DNA from: Clostridium sp. AT4
GTDB lineage: Bacteria; Bacillota; Clostridia; Lachnospirales; Lachnospiraceae
Length of the DNA: 64,000 bases
Reading direction: 5' to 3'
Assembly (NCBI RefSeq): GCF_001517625.2
Contig: NZ_LN999828.1
Span: 1,442,303-1,506,302, forward strand
The first letter of the stretch is position 1, and each line of letters opens with the position of its first letter. This document shows positions 20,279 through 28,289 of this stretch, in pieces. The notes under the pieces were generated by a model. The model did no database searches and had not been told where the DNA came from. It was given only the letters and a program-made list of their open reading frames with translations. The position numbers were made by a program, and so were the translations under genes.

Positions 20279-22728
20279 TAATCAACATCCTCCTGTTTCA
20301 CACTTTCTTCTGGTTTGGTATTCATAATCGCATAGGTCTTTGTGTCTGTCGGATATTTATCCACAAACGGAATGACCACGTTATCAAACAGAATCAGACC
20401 GGAGCCCGGCTCTGAATTGGTCACATGGGAAAGCTGCTTTTCCGAAAGCCCCAGCTTATCTGCAAGTATCGCCTGATCCTTTGCATTCTGGTTCAAGAGA
20501 TAAACAAAATCGGAGTTACCAAGAATACCCTCGATTTCCTCCGACTTTAAAAAATCACCCACATTCTGTGTCAGACCTGTCGGAATACCGCCCCATTTTC
20601 TGAAACGCTTCCAGATTTCCACCGAATAAATGGCAGTCTGCCTCTCCTTTAGAAGAAGGTGGAACTCATCACAGTAATAACGGGTAGCGATTTTTCTCTC
20701 CCTGTTCTGCGACACCCTGTTCCATACGGCATCCTGTACGATGAGCATACCCAGCTCTTTCAACTGATTTCCCAAATCCCTGATATCAAAGCACATGATA
20801 CGGTTCTTACTGTCCACGTTAGTGCGATGATTAAAATAATTCTGCGAACCATGCACATACAACACAAGGGAATTGGCAATACGCTCTGCTTTCGCATTCT
20901 TATGATCTAAAAGGGCATTATACAAATCCTCAAGGATAGGCATATTCTCCGGTACCGGATTTTCAAAATAGGCATCATAGATATGACGGATACATTCATC
21001 AATGATACCCTTCTCATCATTCTCCAGACCGTCCTTCCCTCCGGCAATCAAATCACACAGGGTAATGATAAAATCACTCTTTAGTTTCAGAGCTTCCTTA
21101 TCTCCCTTATGGCTTAACTGAATATCCATCGGATTCAGATAATCTTTGGAATTGGTTGCCAGCTTTACCACCTGCCCATGCAAAGCTCCCACAAGGGCAA
21201 AATACTCGCCCTCCGGGTCACAGATAATCACATCATCCCTTGTCATAAGAAAGCAGGATAAAATCTCCCTCTTTGCACTAAAGGACTTACCACTGCCCGG
21301 TGTTCCTAAAATTACTCCGTTTGGTGTACGAAGCCGCTTTCTGTCTGCCATGATCATGTTGTTTGACAGGGCATTTAAACCATAGTAGATTGCCGGTGCA
21401 GGCATAAATAATTCCTGCGTACAGAACGGCACAAGAATAGCGGTACTCTTTGTGGTAAGCACACGCTCAATTCCCGTATCATTGCATCCAATCGGTGCGG
21501 AAGCCATAAGCCCCTGTTCCTGTAAATACTGCAAACATCTTAAGTTACAGTTTGCCTGCTGGATAATGCCGGACACCCTCTGCGTAATATTTTCAAGCTC
21601 CCTTTTGCTCCTGCCGTAACAGGTAATAAGGAAAGTCATTTTAATAATCTTCTGGTTACTGGTGTTCAGATCGTCAAGCAGCTCCAGCGTATCCTTTTCA
21701 TAAGTGATAATATCCGTAGGAAGAATATCCATGTCATACCCACTGCGGACTGCCTTTTTCTGCTCCTCAATCTTCATCTTCTGAATATTGGTCAAAGCAC
21801 CCTTTAACATCTTGATTGCCTTCACCGGGTCCATCGTCTGCATATGCATGGTAATAGTCAGGTTATCATCAATATCAAGGAGCTTCTTTAACAACTCATC
21901 ATTAAAACGTGGTGCAATAATATCCAGATAATGGACACTGCCATACATCTTTCCTGCCTTAAATCGGCTTGGATAACGGAAGTCAAAGCCCGGCGGTGCA
22001 ATGTAGTCCTTTACACTCTTACCGGACTCTGCCAGCTCCTTAAATGAAAAACGGAAAGGCTCCATGGTATCCTGATTAAAATACTCATGCAGGATACGCA
22101 GACGTTCCTTTCCGTCAAGGCTTTTGGCGTGGGTTCCAAGGTTTAATAAGTTTTTGATAACATCCTTTTCAATGTTATTCAGTTTTGATTTCGCTTCCTT
22201 ATATCCCTTACACTCCGTACCAAAAATAAGATATTTTGATTTAATGATACCGTTATTGCCCTTTGCAGCCTGCTTCTTTAACATTTCCGTGTATTCCTCA
22301 CGGATATCGTCAAAATCATCTCCCTGCAAAGGAATGTCAAACTGGTCTATCAGCGTCTGTTCGTTGACCTGCCTGTTAAATAAAAACAGTTCAAACCGGA
22401 TAGACGGGTCAAAATAATTGATGAGCTTGCTGTACTCCTCTAAAATCTCCCCCTGGTCCTCTATTTCCAGAAGGTCATAATTTATATCATAAAATTCCAC
22501 CATTTTTGTGTAGAAATCAGATGTCACCTGACAGATACCATCACGGAACATCTTTTTGAAAGTAATGGTATTCTGTGCCGTGGTAGGTTTCTCCTGTTCC
22601 TTATGGTTTCCTGCAAGAGTACGCTGAAGCTCTTTTAACCTTTTCTTTTCAGAAAAACTCAAGCCCGCTTTAGGCTTAGCAGTTTTCTTCTGACTACCCT
22701 GTAATCTTGCCTTTGGCTTTTGCTTCAA
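20278..22728 (-). CDS. virB4: VirB4-type conjugation ATPase
   Basis: An 816-residue ATPase of the type IV secretion-like channel. Walker A is LGTPGSGKSFSAKRE at about residue 470; DVIICDPEGEYFALV follows, and Walker B-like ATRYYCDEFHLLL is near 690. It fits the CD1110 group of VirB4 proteins in clostridial ICEs. It powers assembly or substrate movement at the inner membrane with VirD4. Translation starts at a TTG after a strong AAGGAGGTGCG; the first bases overlap the end of prgI by 35 nt. No truncation is seen. Confidence 0.95.
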   Translation of the reverse strand: MKQKPKARLQGSQKKTAKPKAGLSFSEKKRLKELQRTLAGNHKEQEKPTTAQNTITFKKMFRDGICQVTSDFYTKMVEFYDINYDLLEIEDQGEILEEYSKLINYFDPSIRFELFLFNRQVNEQTLIDQFDIPLQGDDFDDIREEYTEMLKKQAAKGNNGIIKSKYLIFGTECKGYKEAKSKLNNIEKDVIKNLLNLGTHAKSLDGKERLRILHEYFNQDTMEPFRFSFKELAESGKSVKDYIAPPGFDFRYPSRFKAGKMYGSVHYLDIIAPRFNDELLKKLLDIDDNLTITMHMQTMDPVKAIKMLKGALTNIQKMKIEEQKKAVRSGYDMDILPTDIITYEKDTLELLDDLNTSNQKIIKMTFLITCYGRSKRELENITQRVSGIIQQANCNLRCLQYLQEQGLMASAPIGCNDTGIERVLTTKSTAILVPFCTQELFMPAPAIYYGLNALSNNMIMADRKRLRTPNGVILGTPGSGKSFSAKREILSCFLMTRDDVIICDPEGEYFALVGALHGQVVKLATNSKDYLNPMDIQLSHKGDKEALKLKSDFIITLCDLIAGGKDGLENDEKGIIDECIRHIYDAYFENPVPENMPILEDLYNALLDHKNAKAERIANSLVLYVHGSQNYFNHRTNVDSKNRIMCFDIRDLGNQLKELGMLIVQDAVWNRVSQNRERKIATRYYCDEFHLLLKERQTAIYSVEIWKRFRKWGGIPTGLTQNVGDFLKSEEIEGILGNSDFVYLLNQNAKDQAILADKLGLSEKQLSHVTNSEPGSGLILFDNVVIPFVDKYPTDTKTYAIMNTKPEESVKQEDVD

Positions 22729-23083
22729 GGTAACGCACCTCCTTCTTCATTTTTTCCTGTTCCTCTAACCGATTGTAGAGATTTTCTGATTTATAGGGGC
22801 GTATTCCCGGTGTCAGGAATTTCTGCCTTATCACAAAGTACAGAATCTTTTCTGCCGGAAAACCGTCCTTTTCATACATTGCCAGAAAGAAAAACGGCAG
22901 CATGACAGCCACCATGATCAGTGCGGATGCCTGTGTCCCGATGATATCTTTGGTAAAGATATAAAAAGGAATTCCAACCGCACCTGCCGCACCAAAACAG
23001 ATAAGCTGACGTTTTGTCAGATTCATTGCCACCTTTGTCTTGATACCGCTTAAATTCTTCGGCACTGCGACTGATATTGCCAT
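22694..23083 (-). CDS. prgI: PrgI-family membrane protein
   Basis: A 129-residue protein with two adjacent hydrophobic segments (about 28 to 70: ICFGAAGAVGIPFYIF and ALIMVAVMLPFFFLAMY), then a charged C-terminal half. This is the PrgI (VirB3-like) layout, and it lies directly before VirB4 as in other Gram-positive conjugation systems. It probably docks VirB4 to the membrane channel. GGAGG precedes the ATG. Confidence 0.88.
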   Translation of the reverse strand: MAISVAVPKNLSGIKTKVAMNLTKRQLICFGAAGAVGIPFYIFTKDIIGTQASALIMVAVMLPFFFLAMYEKDGFPAEKILYFVIRQKFLTPGIRPYKSENLYNRLEEQEKMKKEVRYLEAKAKGKITG

Positions 23084-23113
23084 AAACAGCCTCCTTCCTG
23101 ATATAACGCTGCT

Positions 23114-23986
23114 TTAATGTGCATTAAAAATAGATTTGCTAAGGGAACCTGTCTTAAATAAGCTGAAGCACAGGATAACGGTATATGCTGCCACTGACCA
23201 CAAAGCCGTATGTAGATTGCTCGCAACCGCAACGCTGGATACCAGCACCGCATAGATTGCCACACATACCATGATGAAAAATCCCTGAAATGCCAAAGCA
23301 CAAAGTCCCTTGATATAATTACTTCCGATGCCGCCCCATTCCCGGTTGCTGAGTGTCGCAAACGGAACCGGAGCCACTGAAACATAAAGGTATATTTCAA
23401 TCATTCGCCCATATAGCATGACGGTGATTAGCAGGGAAATGATTTTCATACATAAGCTGACAATCATGGTCTCTATTCCAAGTCCTATCAGTTCGCCTAT
23501 CCCCATGGTGGAGAGCTGGCTGTTAAACATGGACTGTAACGTACTCGTCACATCCAGTGTCGTGGAGCCTGTAATAACTCCTGCCGCACTTGTAACGATA
23601 TGGTTTCCCACATCAAAAATTGCCATGGTAATGTCAGAGGTATAGCTGACAAGCAATACTGCAATACATGCTTTCACAAGATAACGGAAGAAAAACTCAC
23701 TCCCCATCTCATGCATGTTATTCTTATCCATTACCATGGTAATCAGCTCATAGCAGAGAATCGCACTAATGATCATCCCTGCTATGGGCACCATGACTGT
23801 ATCTGACAGGTTGTCTATCATGGAAAAAATACCTGCGTTCCAAGAGCTGGGTGTCTGCCCAACCTCTCCGGCAATTGTTCCTACTTTCGTATTCACGTCA
23901 GTAAACATCGTTTCAAGATTGTCCAGCACCCATCCTTGCAGCATTTCCTTTATAAATTCAGTGATTTTCTCAATGATTGACCCCAT
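23114..23986 (-). CDS. VirB6/TrbL-like polytopic channel protein
   Basis: A 290-residue protein with at least five or six hydrophobic segments, starting with an amphipathic region (MGSIIEKITEFIKEM) and including MVPIAGMIISAILCYELIT and MKIISLLITVMLYGRMIEIYLY. Size and topology fit the VirB6/TrbL-like (CD1112-type) subunit of ICE channels. The ATG is only four bases after the stop of the Maff2 3' remnant and has no clear ribosome site, so in the intact ICE its translation was probably coupled to Maff2. The transposon insertion upstream may therefore reduce its synthesis. Confidence 0.85.
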   Translation of the reverse strand: MGSIIEKITEFIKEMLQGWVLDNLETMFTDVNTKVGTIAGEVGQTPSSWNAGIFSMIDNLSDTVMVPIAGMIISAILCYELITMVMDKNNMHEMGSEFFFRYLVKACIAVLLVSYTSDITMAIFDVGNHIVTSAAGVITGSTTLDVTSTLQSMFNSQLSTMGIGELIGLGIETMIVSLCMKIISLLITVMLYGRMIEIYLYVSVAPVPFATLSNREWGGIGSNYIKGLCALAFQGFFIMVCVAIYAVLVSSVAVASNLHTALWSVAAYTVILCFSLFKTGSLSKSIFNAH

Positions 23987-23989
23987 GAA

Positions 23990-24074
23990 TTATGAGAACA
24001 GCGTTGAAAGCTGTGGGATCACCGTCTGTGCTACGATAATGATACCGCCTCCGGACATAAGCTGTTTTATACCC
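23990..24074 (-). pseudogene. Maff2-family gene, 3' remnant cut off by transposon
   Basis: Read on the minus strand this encodes GIKQLMSGGGIIIVAQTV followed by IPQLSTLFS and a stop, the conserved C-terminal half of the small Maff2-family membrane protein found between VirD4 and VirB6 in these ICEs. The N-terminal half is at 36894..37052. The two parts are separated by the serine-recombinase transposon, and joining them at the 13-bp repeat gives a full-length gene of about 71 codons. Confidence 0.88.
24062..24074. repeat. Transposon flanking repeat (right gene half side)
   Basis: CTGTTTTATACCC, matching 12 of 13 bases of 36909..36921 in the same orientation. The two copies border the 12.8-kb transposon and lie at the break in the Maff2 gene, so they are the likely attachment core; a large serine recombinase would exchange strands at a two-base step within them. 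Confidence 0.75.
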
Positions 24075-24163
24075 AATTAGGTGTAAAACTCTGCTCGATG
24101 GCGGGCGGCGGCGTACAAAAAATCTATATGGTGTTTTTAAGAGAACCGTCCCGGCGGAACAGG

Positions 24164-25834
24164 TCAGGCAGTGACCTGTTCCACCTCTGGGATGGGTTTG
24201 AGATTAAAATGAATTTCGATAGAAATGTGTCTTGTTTTATCTTCGTCAATGCGCTCATGCACGACGATTTCTTTGATTAAGCGGTTGAGGGTGGCTGCGT
24301 CCAGCTCTGTGATATTGGCGTATTCCTGAATGGCTTCCACCCATTGTTTTGCGTCATTGGCAAGCTGGACTTCATCGGACAGCCGCTTTCTGCCCTCGGA
24401 CACTTTTGCTTTAAGCTCCGCTTGCTCGGTCTGTGTCTTTTCCAGCATGGTGTTGAAATTCTGTTCACTGATACGCCCTGCAATCATATCCTCATAAAGC
24501 CGCATTACCATTTTGTCCAGAACCTCAATCCGTTCCTCGTCCCTTGTGAGGGAGCGTTCCATTGCTTCCCGCTGTTCCCGCTGCTCGGCTTCACAGGTAT
24601 TGGTCAAGCGGTCGGCAACCGCTTCCCCGTCCATCAGAGCGGCTCTGGCACATTCCCGGATTTTCCGCAGCACATGGCTGTAAAGGGTGTCATAATCAAT
24701 CCGGTGCTGGGTGCAGTGGTTCTTTCCAAAGGCATTGTAGGTTTTGCAGGAGTAAATCTGCTGGGGATGTTTTGCGTTTGTGTAGCGTATCGTCAGTGAC
24801 TTCCCACACTCACCGCATTTTATCAGTCCGGCAAACAGGCTGATTTCATTGGTCTGCCCCGGACGCTGGCGGGATTTCAGCTTGTTCTGCACAATGTCAA
24901 AGCTCATGCGGTCAATCAGCGGTTCATGCTGTCCCTCCACCACAATCCAGTCCTCCGGCTTCTTTTCCCCAATCGTGCCGATTTTGAAACGGTAGTCCTT
25001 TTTCTGGGAAGCAATCGCCCCGGTGTAGACGGGATTCATCAAAAGGTCTTTGATAACGGAGAAGTCCCACATATACCGCCCGTTTTCCGGGTCTTTCTTT
25101 TCCCATTTGGTGCGGGTATTGCGAAGCCCCCGTTCCCGGTTCCACCATGTGGGGCAGGGGATTTTTTCTTCCTCCAGCCGTCTGCGGATATAGTTCGGAC
25201 CATGACCGTTTAGGGCATATCCGAAAATCAGCCGCACAATCGGGGCGGTTTCCTCGTCAATGAGCAGATGGTTTTTGTCCTCCGGGTCTTTCCGATACCC
25301 AAACGGGGCAAGACACCCGGTAAACTGTCCTTTCTGCGCTTTCAGAAGATAAGAGGAATGGACTTTCTTGGAAATATCCTTGCTGTACATCTCGTTCAGG
25401 ATATTCTTGAACGGGGCAATATCGTTGTTATCACGCAGGGTGTCGATACCGTCATTCATGGCGATATAGCGGACACCGTTCCTTGGGAAAAAGTCCTCAA
25501 TCAAATGCCCGGTTTGCAGATAGTTACGCCCCAGTCGGCTGAGGTCTTTCGTGATGACAAGGTTGATCTGCCTGCGCTCAATGGCTCTCAACATTCTCTG
25601 TAAATCAGGACGCTCCATGTTAAGACCTGTGAAGCCATCGTCCTGATAGACTGCCACAACCTCCCATCCCTGCTTTTCGCAGTATTTTTCCAGCATATCA
25701 CGCTGGTTTGCGATACTGGCACTTTCGCCTTGCAGGTCATCGTCCTTTGACAGCCTGCAATAGACCGCTGCACGATAGCCCCCGGCAAGTGCCTTTCCGA
25801 TTGTTCTGTATTCCATTTCGTTCATCATAGCCAT
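24164..25834 (-). CDS. Large serine recombinase (transposon integrase)
   Basis: A 556-residue recombinase. The N-terminal resolvase domain has AVYCRLSKDD with catalytic Ser29, and TKDLSRLGRNY with the active-site arginine. It is followed by a Recombinase domain (about 185 to 300), a zinc ribbon (CGECGKSL, then YSCKTYN and HC), a coiled coil (about 400 to 490) and a C-terminal tail. This is the Tn4451 TnpX/TndX class, which excises and inserts the element without copying it. Its ATG directly follows the stop of the 65-residue upstream gene (TAA-ATG). It lies 90 bases from the transposon end, as usual for such enzymes. Confidence 0.95.
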   Translation of the reverse strand: MAMMNEMEYRTIGKALAGGYRAAVYCRLSKDDDLQGESASIANQRDMLEKYCEKQGWEVVAVYQDDGFTGLNMERPDLQRMLRAIERRQINLVITKDLSRLGRNYLQTGHLIEDFFPRNGVRYIAMNDGIDTLRDNNDIAPFKNILNEMYSKDISKKVHSSYLLKAQKGQFTGCLAPFGYRKDPEDKNHLLIDEETAPIVRLIFGYALNGHGPNYIRRRLEEEKIPCPTWWNRERGLRNTRTKWEKKDPENGRYMWDFSVIKDLLMNPVYTGAIASQKKDYRFKIGTIGEKKPEDWIVVEGQHEPLIDRMSFDIVQNKLKSRQRPGQTNEISLFAGLIKCGECGKSLTIRYTNAKHPQQIYSCKTYNAFGKNHCTQHRIDYDTLYSHVLRKIRECARAALMDGEAVADRLTNTCEAEQREQREAMERSLTRDEERIEVLDKMVMRLYEDMIAGRISEQNFNTMLEKTQTEQAELKAKVSEGRKRLSDEVQLANDAKQWVEAIQEYANITELDAATLNRLIKEIVVHERIDEDKTRHISIEIHFNLKPIPEVEQVTA

Positions 25835-26032
25835 TTACCCACACAATCCAGACGGTATCTGGCTCTTTTGAACCTCATCTTCATTATAGCTTATATCTTT
25901 CTTTTTAGCAAGATGTTCTTTTGTATTTGTCTTTCCGTATTTCTGGGAAATCAGGCTGACGAACACATCGGTTGCGTCCAGTTCCCCGTCAAACACCGTT
26001 GTAACATGAATCTCTGTTTTGTTTTTTGCCAT
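25835..26032 (-). CDS. Small protein coupled to the serine recombinase
   Basis: A 65-residue protein starting MAKNKTEIHVTTVFDGELDA, polar and without membrane segment, with a Lys-rich C-terminal part. Its stop touches the start of the recombinase gene, so the two are cotranscribed and probably translationally coupled. GAGGATAACTGCCT precedes the ATG. This suggests a recombination accessory or dose-setting role, but the family has no known activity that I can name. Confidence 0.7.
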   Translation of the reverse strand: MAKNKTEIHVTTVFDGELDATDVFVSLISQKYGKTNTKEHLAKKKDISYNEDEVQKSQIPSGLCG

Positions 26033-26077
26033 AGGCAGTTATCCTCCATACATGAAAATAGCCAGACAGAGGGTGTC

Positions 26078-26355
26078 GGCAACGAAGTCCGGCAACGGGC
26101 TTCAAAAGACCTTGCAAACAATCTCAATCTGGCGATGGTTACTATTTATACTTTTCTTTTATTTTTCTGTTGTTTTGGTTGTCATAGGGGAGAAAAGCCG
26201 ATAGTTTCGGGATTTTCCCCGGCAACCGGCTCGGCAACGGGATAGCAACAGGGGGTGCAACGGGCTGTCATTTTCAGAATGGAAGCTCCATCTGTTCTGT
26301 GACCTCCACAAAACCGTCCATCTTTTTTTCAGACGGGTTGCCGGAGTCCGTTGCC
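26078..26355. repeat. Cluster of GGCAAC repeats, partly inverted
   Basis: GGCAAC appears on the plus strand at 26078, 26091, 26221 and 26233, with one-base variants at 26244 and 26256, at 11 to 13 base spacing within groups. It occurs in the opposite orientation at 26337 and 26350 inside the 3' end of the VapE-like gene. The about 240-base gap between that gene and the 65-residue gene holds no other feature. Such spaced repeats could bind a replication or recombination protein. Confidence 0.45.
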
Positions 26356-27668
26356 GGGTTTTCACGCTCCCAGCCCTTTTGTCTGCCATACTCGGAAAAC
26401 ATTCTTGGGTTCGGGAAGTACCGCCAGCGGTCAATGCACTGGTTCATAATCTCGTTGATTTCCCGGATTTCCCATTGCTTCGGCTCGTCAAAGGCATGGT
26501 TCAAGGCTTCCTTGTAGAGCTGCTTGGAGCAGACCATACTCCCGGTGTACTTATCAAGATACGCCTGTATCATCCCGGCTTTGGTGTCCTCTGGCATAAA
26601 ATCCCGTTGGTGTTCTTTGAGATACCGCTGCATGGCGGGGCTGAAAGCCAGCTTGAACCTGCCGCTTCGGTAAATCTCCATCGCTTCCGCCCACATCTGC
26701 TCGATATAGGCTCTGGAAGCAGCTTCGTCCTCCAAAATGTGAACCTCGGCTTGCTCCGGGTACACCATGACGGGGATAAAGCGGCGGTTGCCGGAACGGT
26801 CAAGGGGCAGGAAGTCAAGGGCATTGGAAGTGCCGCCAAATACGCACTGACGGGGGCGGTCTGCCGGGTGGGTTTCATAGGGTATCTTGTAAACCTCTTT
26901 CTGCCGACTTAAAAATGACTTGATTTCCTCAATGCTCTTGGCGTTGGCGGTTGCCATCATTTCCGACATTTCGATAATCCAGTGACCTTGCAGCTTGCGG
27001 TACACATTGTCATCGTCCAGCTTCCGCAAATCATCGGAGAACCACTCGTCCCGGACTGCCAGCAGACGGAAGAAGGTGGACTTGCCAGCCCCCTGACCGC
27101 CTACCAGACAGAGCATGATTTCAAATTTGCACCCTGGCTGAAAGGCTCGTGAGATTGCACCCAGCAGGAACAGCTTCAACGCTTCATAGGTGTAATCATC
27201 TGCGTCAGCCCCCAGAAAGTGCCGCAGACAGAAACGGATTCGTTCTGTCCCGTCCCACACAAGGGTATTGAGATAGTCCCGGATGGGATGGTACTTGTTT
27301 TCATTCGCCACAATCCCGATGGCGTTATCAATCTTTTTCTCATTGGTAAGCCCATAGGTTTCTTCCAGATAAAGAAGCAGATACTTCATGTCCGTATCGT
27401 TCAGGGCGGTGCTTTCCCTGTGAAAACCGATGGGCTTTATGATGTCCTTGCGGTCGGTCAGAATGTTGTATGCGATAGCCCCGGAAAGCAGCGGGTCACG
27501 CTGGAATACGGTCAGGCAGTTCCGTATGCTCTGACGGACACCGCCTTTCTCGGTAGTTTCCAGCCCCGCCTTGATTTCCTCAATGCTCTGGGGCGGCTGC
27601 ATGGCGTTCATGGTGTTTTTTAGTTCTTGCTGCGTTTGCGGCGGCAAGCTCTGCCATTCGCTTTTCAA
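26274..27668 (-). CDS. VapE/VirE-type primase-helicase ATPase
   Basis: A 464-residue protein of the virulence-associated E family. It has Walker A LVGGQGAGKSTFFRLL at about 180, Walker B-like HWIIEMSEMMA near 230, and FGGTSNALDFLPLDRSGNRRF near 275 (sensor/arginine region). It belongs to the superfamily-3-like helicases of phage satellites and transposons. With the CHC2 protein upstream it probably forms a replication module that copies the excised element; this is inference. The best start is a TTG at 27668 behind AAAGGATG; an ATG at 27611 has no ribosome site. The 5' end overlaps a small frameshifted frame. Confidence 0.85.
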   Translation of the reverse strand: MKSEWQSLPPQTQQELKNTMNAMQPPQSIEEIKAGLETTEKGGVRQSIRNCLTVFQRDPLLSGAIAYNILTDRKDIIKPIGFHRESTALNDTDMKYLLLYLEETYGLTNEKKIDNAIGIVANENKYHPIRDYLNTLVWDGTERIRFCLRHFLGADADDYTYEALKLFLLGAISRAFQPGCKFEIMLCLVGGQGAGKSTFFRLLAVRDEWFSDDLRKLDDDNVYRKLQGHWIIEMSEMMATANAKSIEEIKSFLSRQKEVYKIPYETHPADRPRQCVFGGTSNALDFLPLDRSGNRRFIPVMVYPEQAEVHILEDEAASRAYIEQMWAEAMEIYRSGRFKLAFSPAMQRYLKEHQRDFMPEDTKAGMIQAYLDKYTGSMVCSKQLYKEALNHAFDEPKQWEIREINEIMNQCIDRWRYFPNPRMFSEYGRQKGWERENPATDSGNPSEKKMDGFVEVTEQMELPF

Positions 27669-27838
27669 GCTGTATCACATCCTTTCCGTAGTCCGTAATC
27701 AAAGCTGCTTTTTCCTCTGTCTCCCCAAAGAGCAGCACATCCAGCAGATATTCCACTTGGTCTTGCTTCTGTAAGGCTTCCACAAACCGTGGATGAAAGG
27801 CTTCCTCCGGGGAGTGCGGGGCATAATCCTTTCTTCAT
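27580..27838 (-). pseudogene. Small protein gene with probable one-base frameshift
   Basis: A frame encoding VEALQKQDQVEYLLDVLL and a helical acidic/basic remainder runs to 27580. Upstream of its only in-frame start, a GTG at 27783, the frame still reads like protein (DYAPHSPEEAFHPRF) but has no start codon. An ATG at 27838 that overlaps the CHC2 gene stop (ATGA) would enter this frame exactly if one G of AAAGG were absent, giving MKKDYAPHSP. I read this as a gene with a one-base insertion, or a site of slippage. A GTG-started 67-residue product remains possible, but no ribosome site lies at proper distance. Function unknown. Confidence 0.5.
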
Positions 27839-28224
27839 GCCCGAAGCAAGTGAAGATAATCGGCAAGAATACGGAAGCAGCGGCTCTTTGCTTCCTGAAA
27901 CTGTTCCTCCTGGGATTTCTGCCGGGGCTTGGGCTTTTTTGCCTTTCCCGGCGGTTTCCAGTCCTCATAGGAAAGCCCGAAGTCCTGTGCCAGCTGTACG
28001 GCGGCTTCTTTCTTTCCCAGCCCATACAGGGCGGCGGCAAAATCAATCACATCCCCATCCGCACCGCAGCCGAAGCAGTGGTAACGCCGATCCAGCTTCA
28101 TGCTTGGGGTTTTATCGTGATGGAACGGGCAGCAAGCCATCCCGTTCCGCCCTGCATGGATTCCATAATGCTCCGCAGCCTGTCTGGTTGTGACGGACTG
28201 CTTCACAGCTTCAAATACATTCAA
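27835..28224 (-). CDS. CHC2 zinc-finger primase-like protein
   Basis: A 129-residue protein with the CHC2 zinc motif of bacterial primases: CCPFHHDKTPSM and YHCFGCGADGDVIDF, at about residues 31 to 63. It is only the zinc-binding and short following helical part, without a Toprim domain. It lies directly before the VapE-like ATPase, so the two may act together as split primase-helicase of the transposon. AAGGAGGGATAG precedes the ATG. A Lys/Pro-rich stretch (GKAKKPKPRQK) could bind DNA. Confidence 0.88.
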   Translation of the reverse strand: MNVFEAVKQSVTTRQAAEHYGIHAGRNGMACCPFHHDKTPSMKLDRRYHCFGCGADGDVIDFAAALYGLGKKEAAVQLAQDFGLSYEDWKPPGKAKKPKPRQKSQEEQFQEAKSRCFRILADYLHLLRA

Positions 28225-28250
28225 ATCTATCCCTCCTTGAAAAAAAGAAA

Positions 28251-28287
28251 AGCACCTGACATTCTCAATCTGAAAATGGCAAGTGCC
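28251..28287 (-). terminator. Rho-independent terminator after mobL
   Basis: On the minus strand GCACTTG and CAGGTGC arms are followed by TTTTCTTTTTTT. It starts three bases after the mobL stop and separates it from the CHC2 gene. Confidence 0.8.
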
Positions 28288-28289
28288 TG

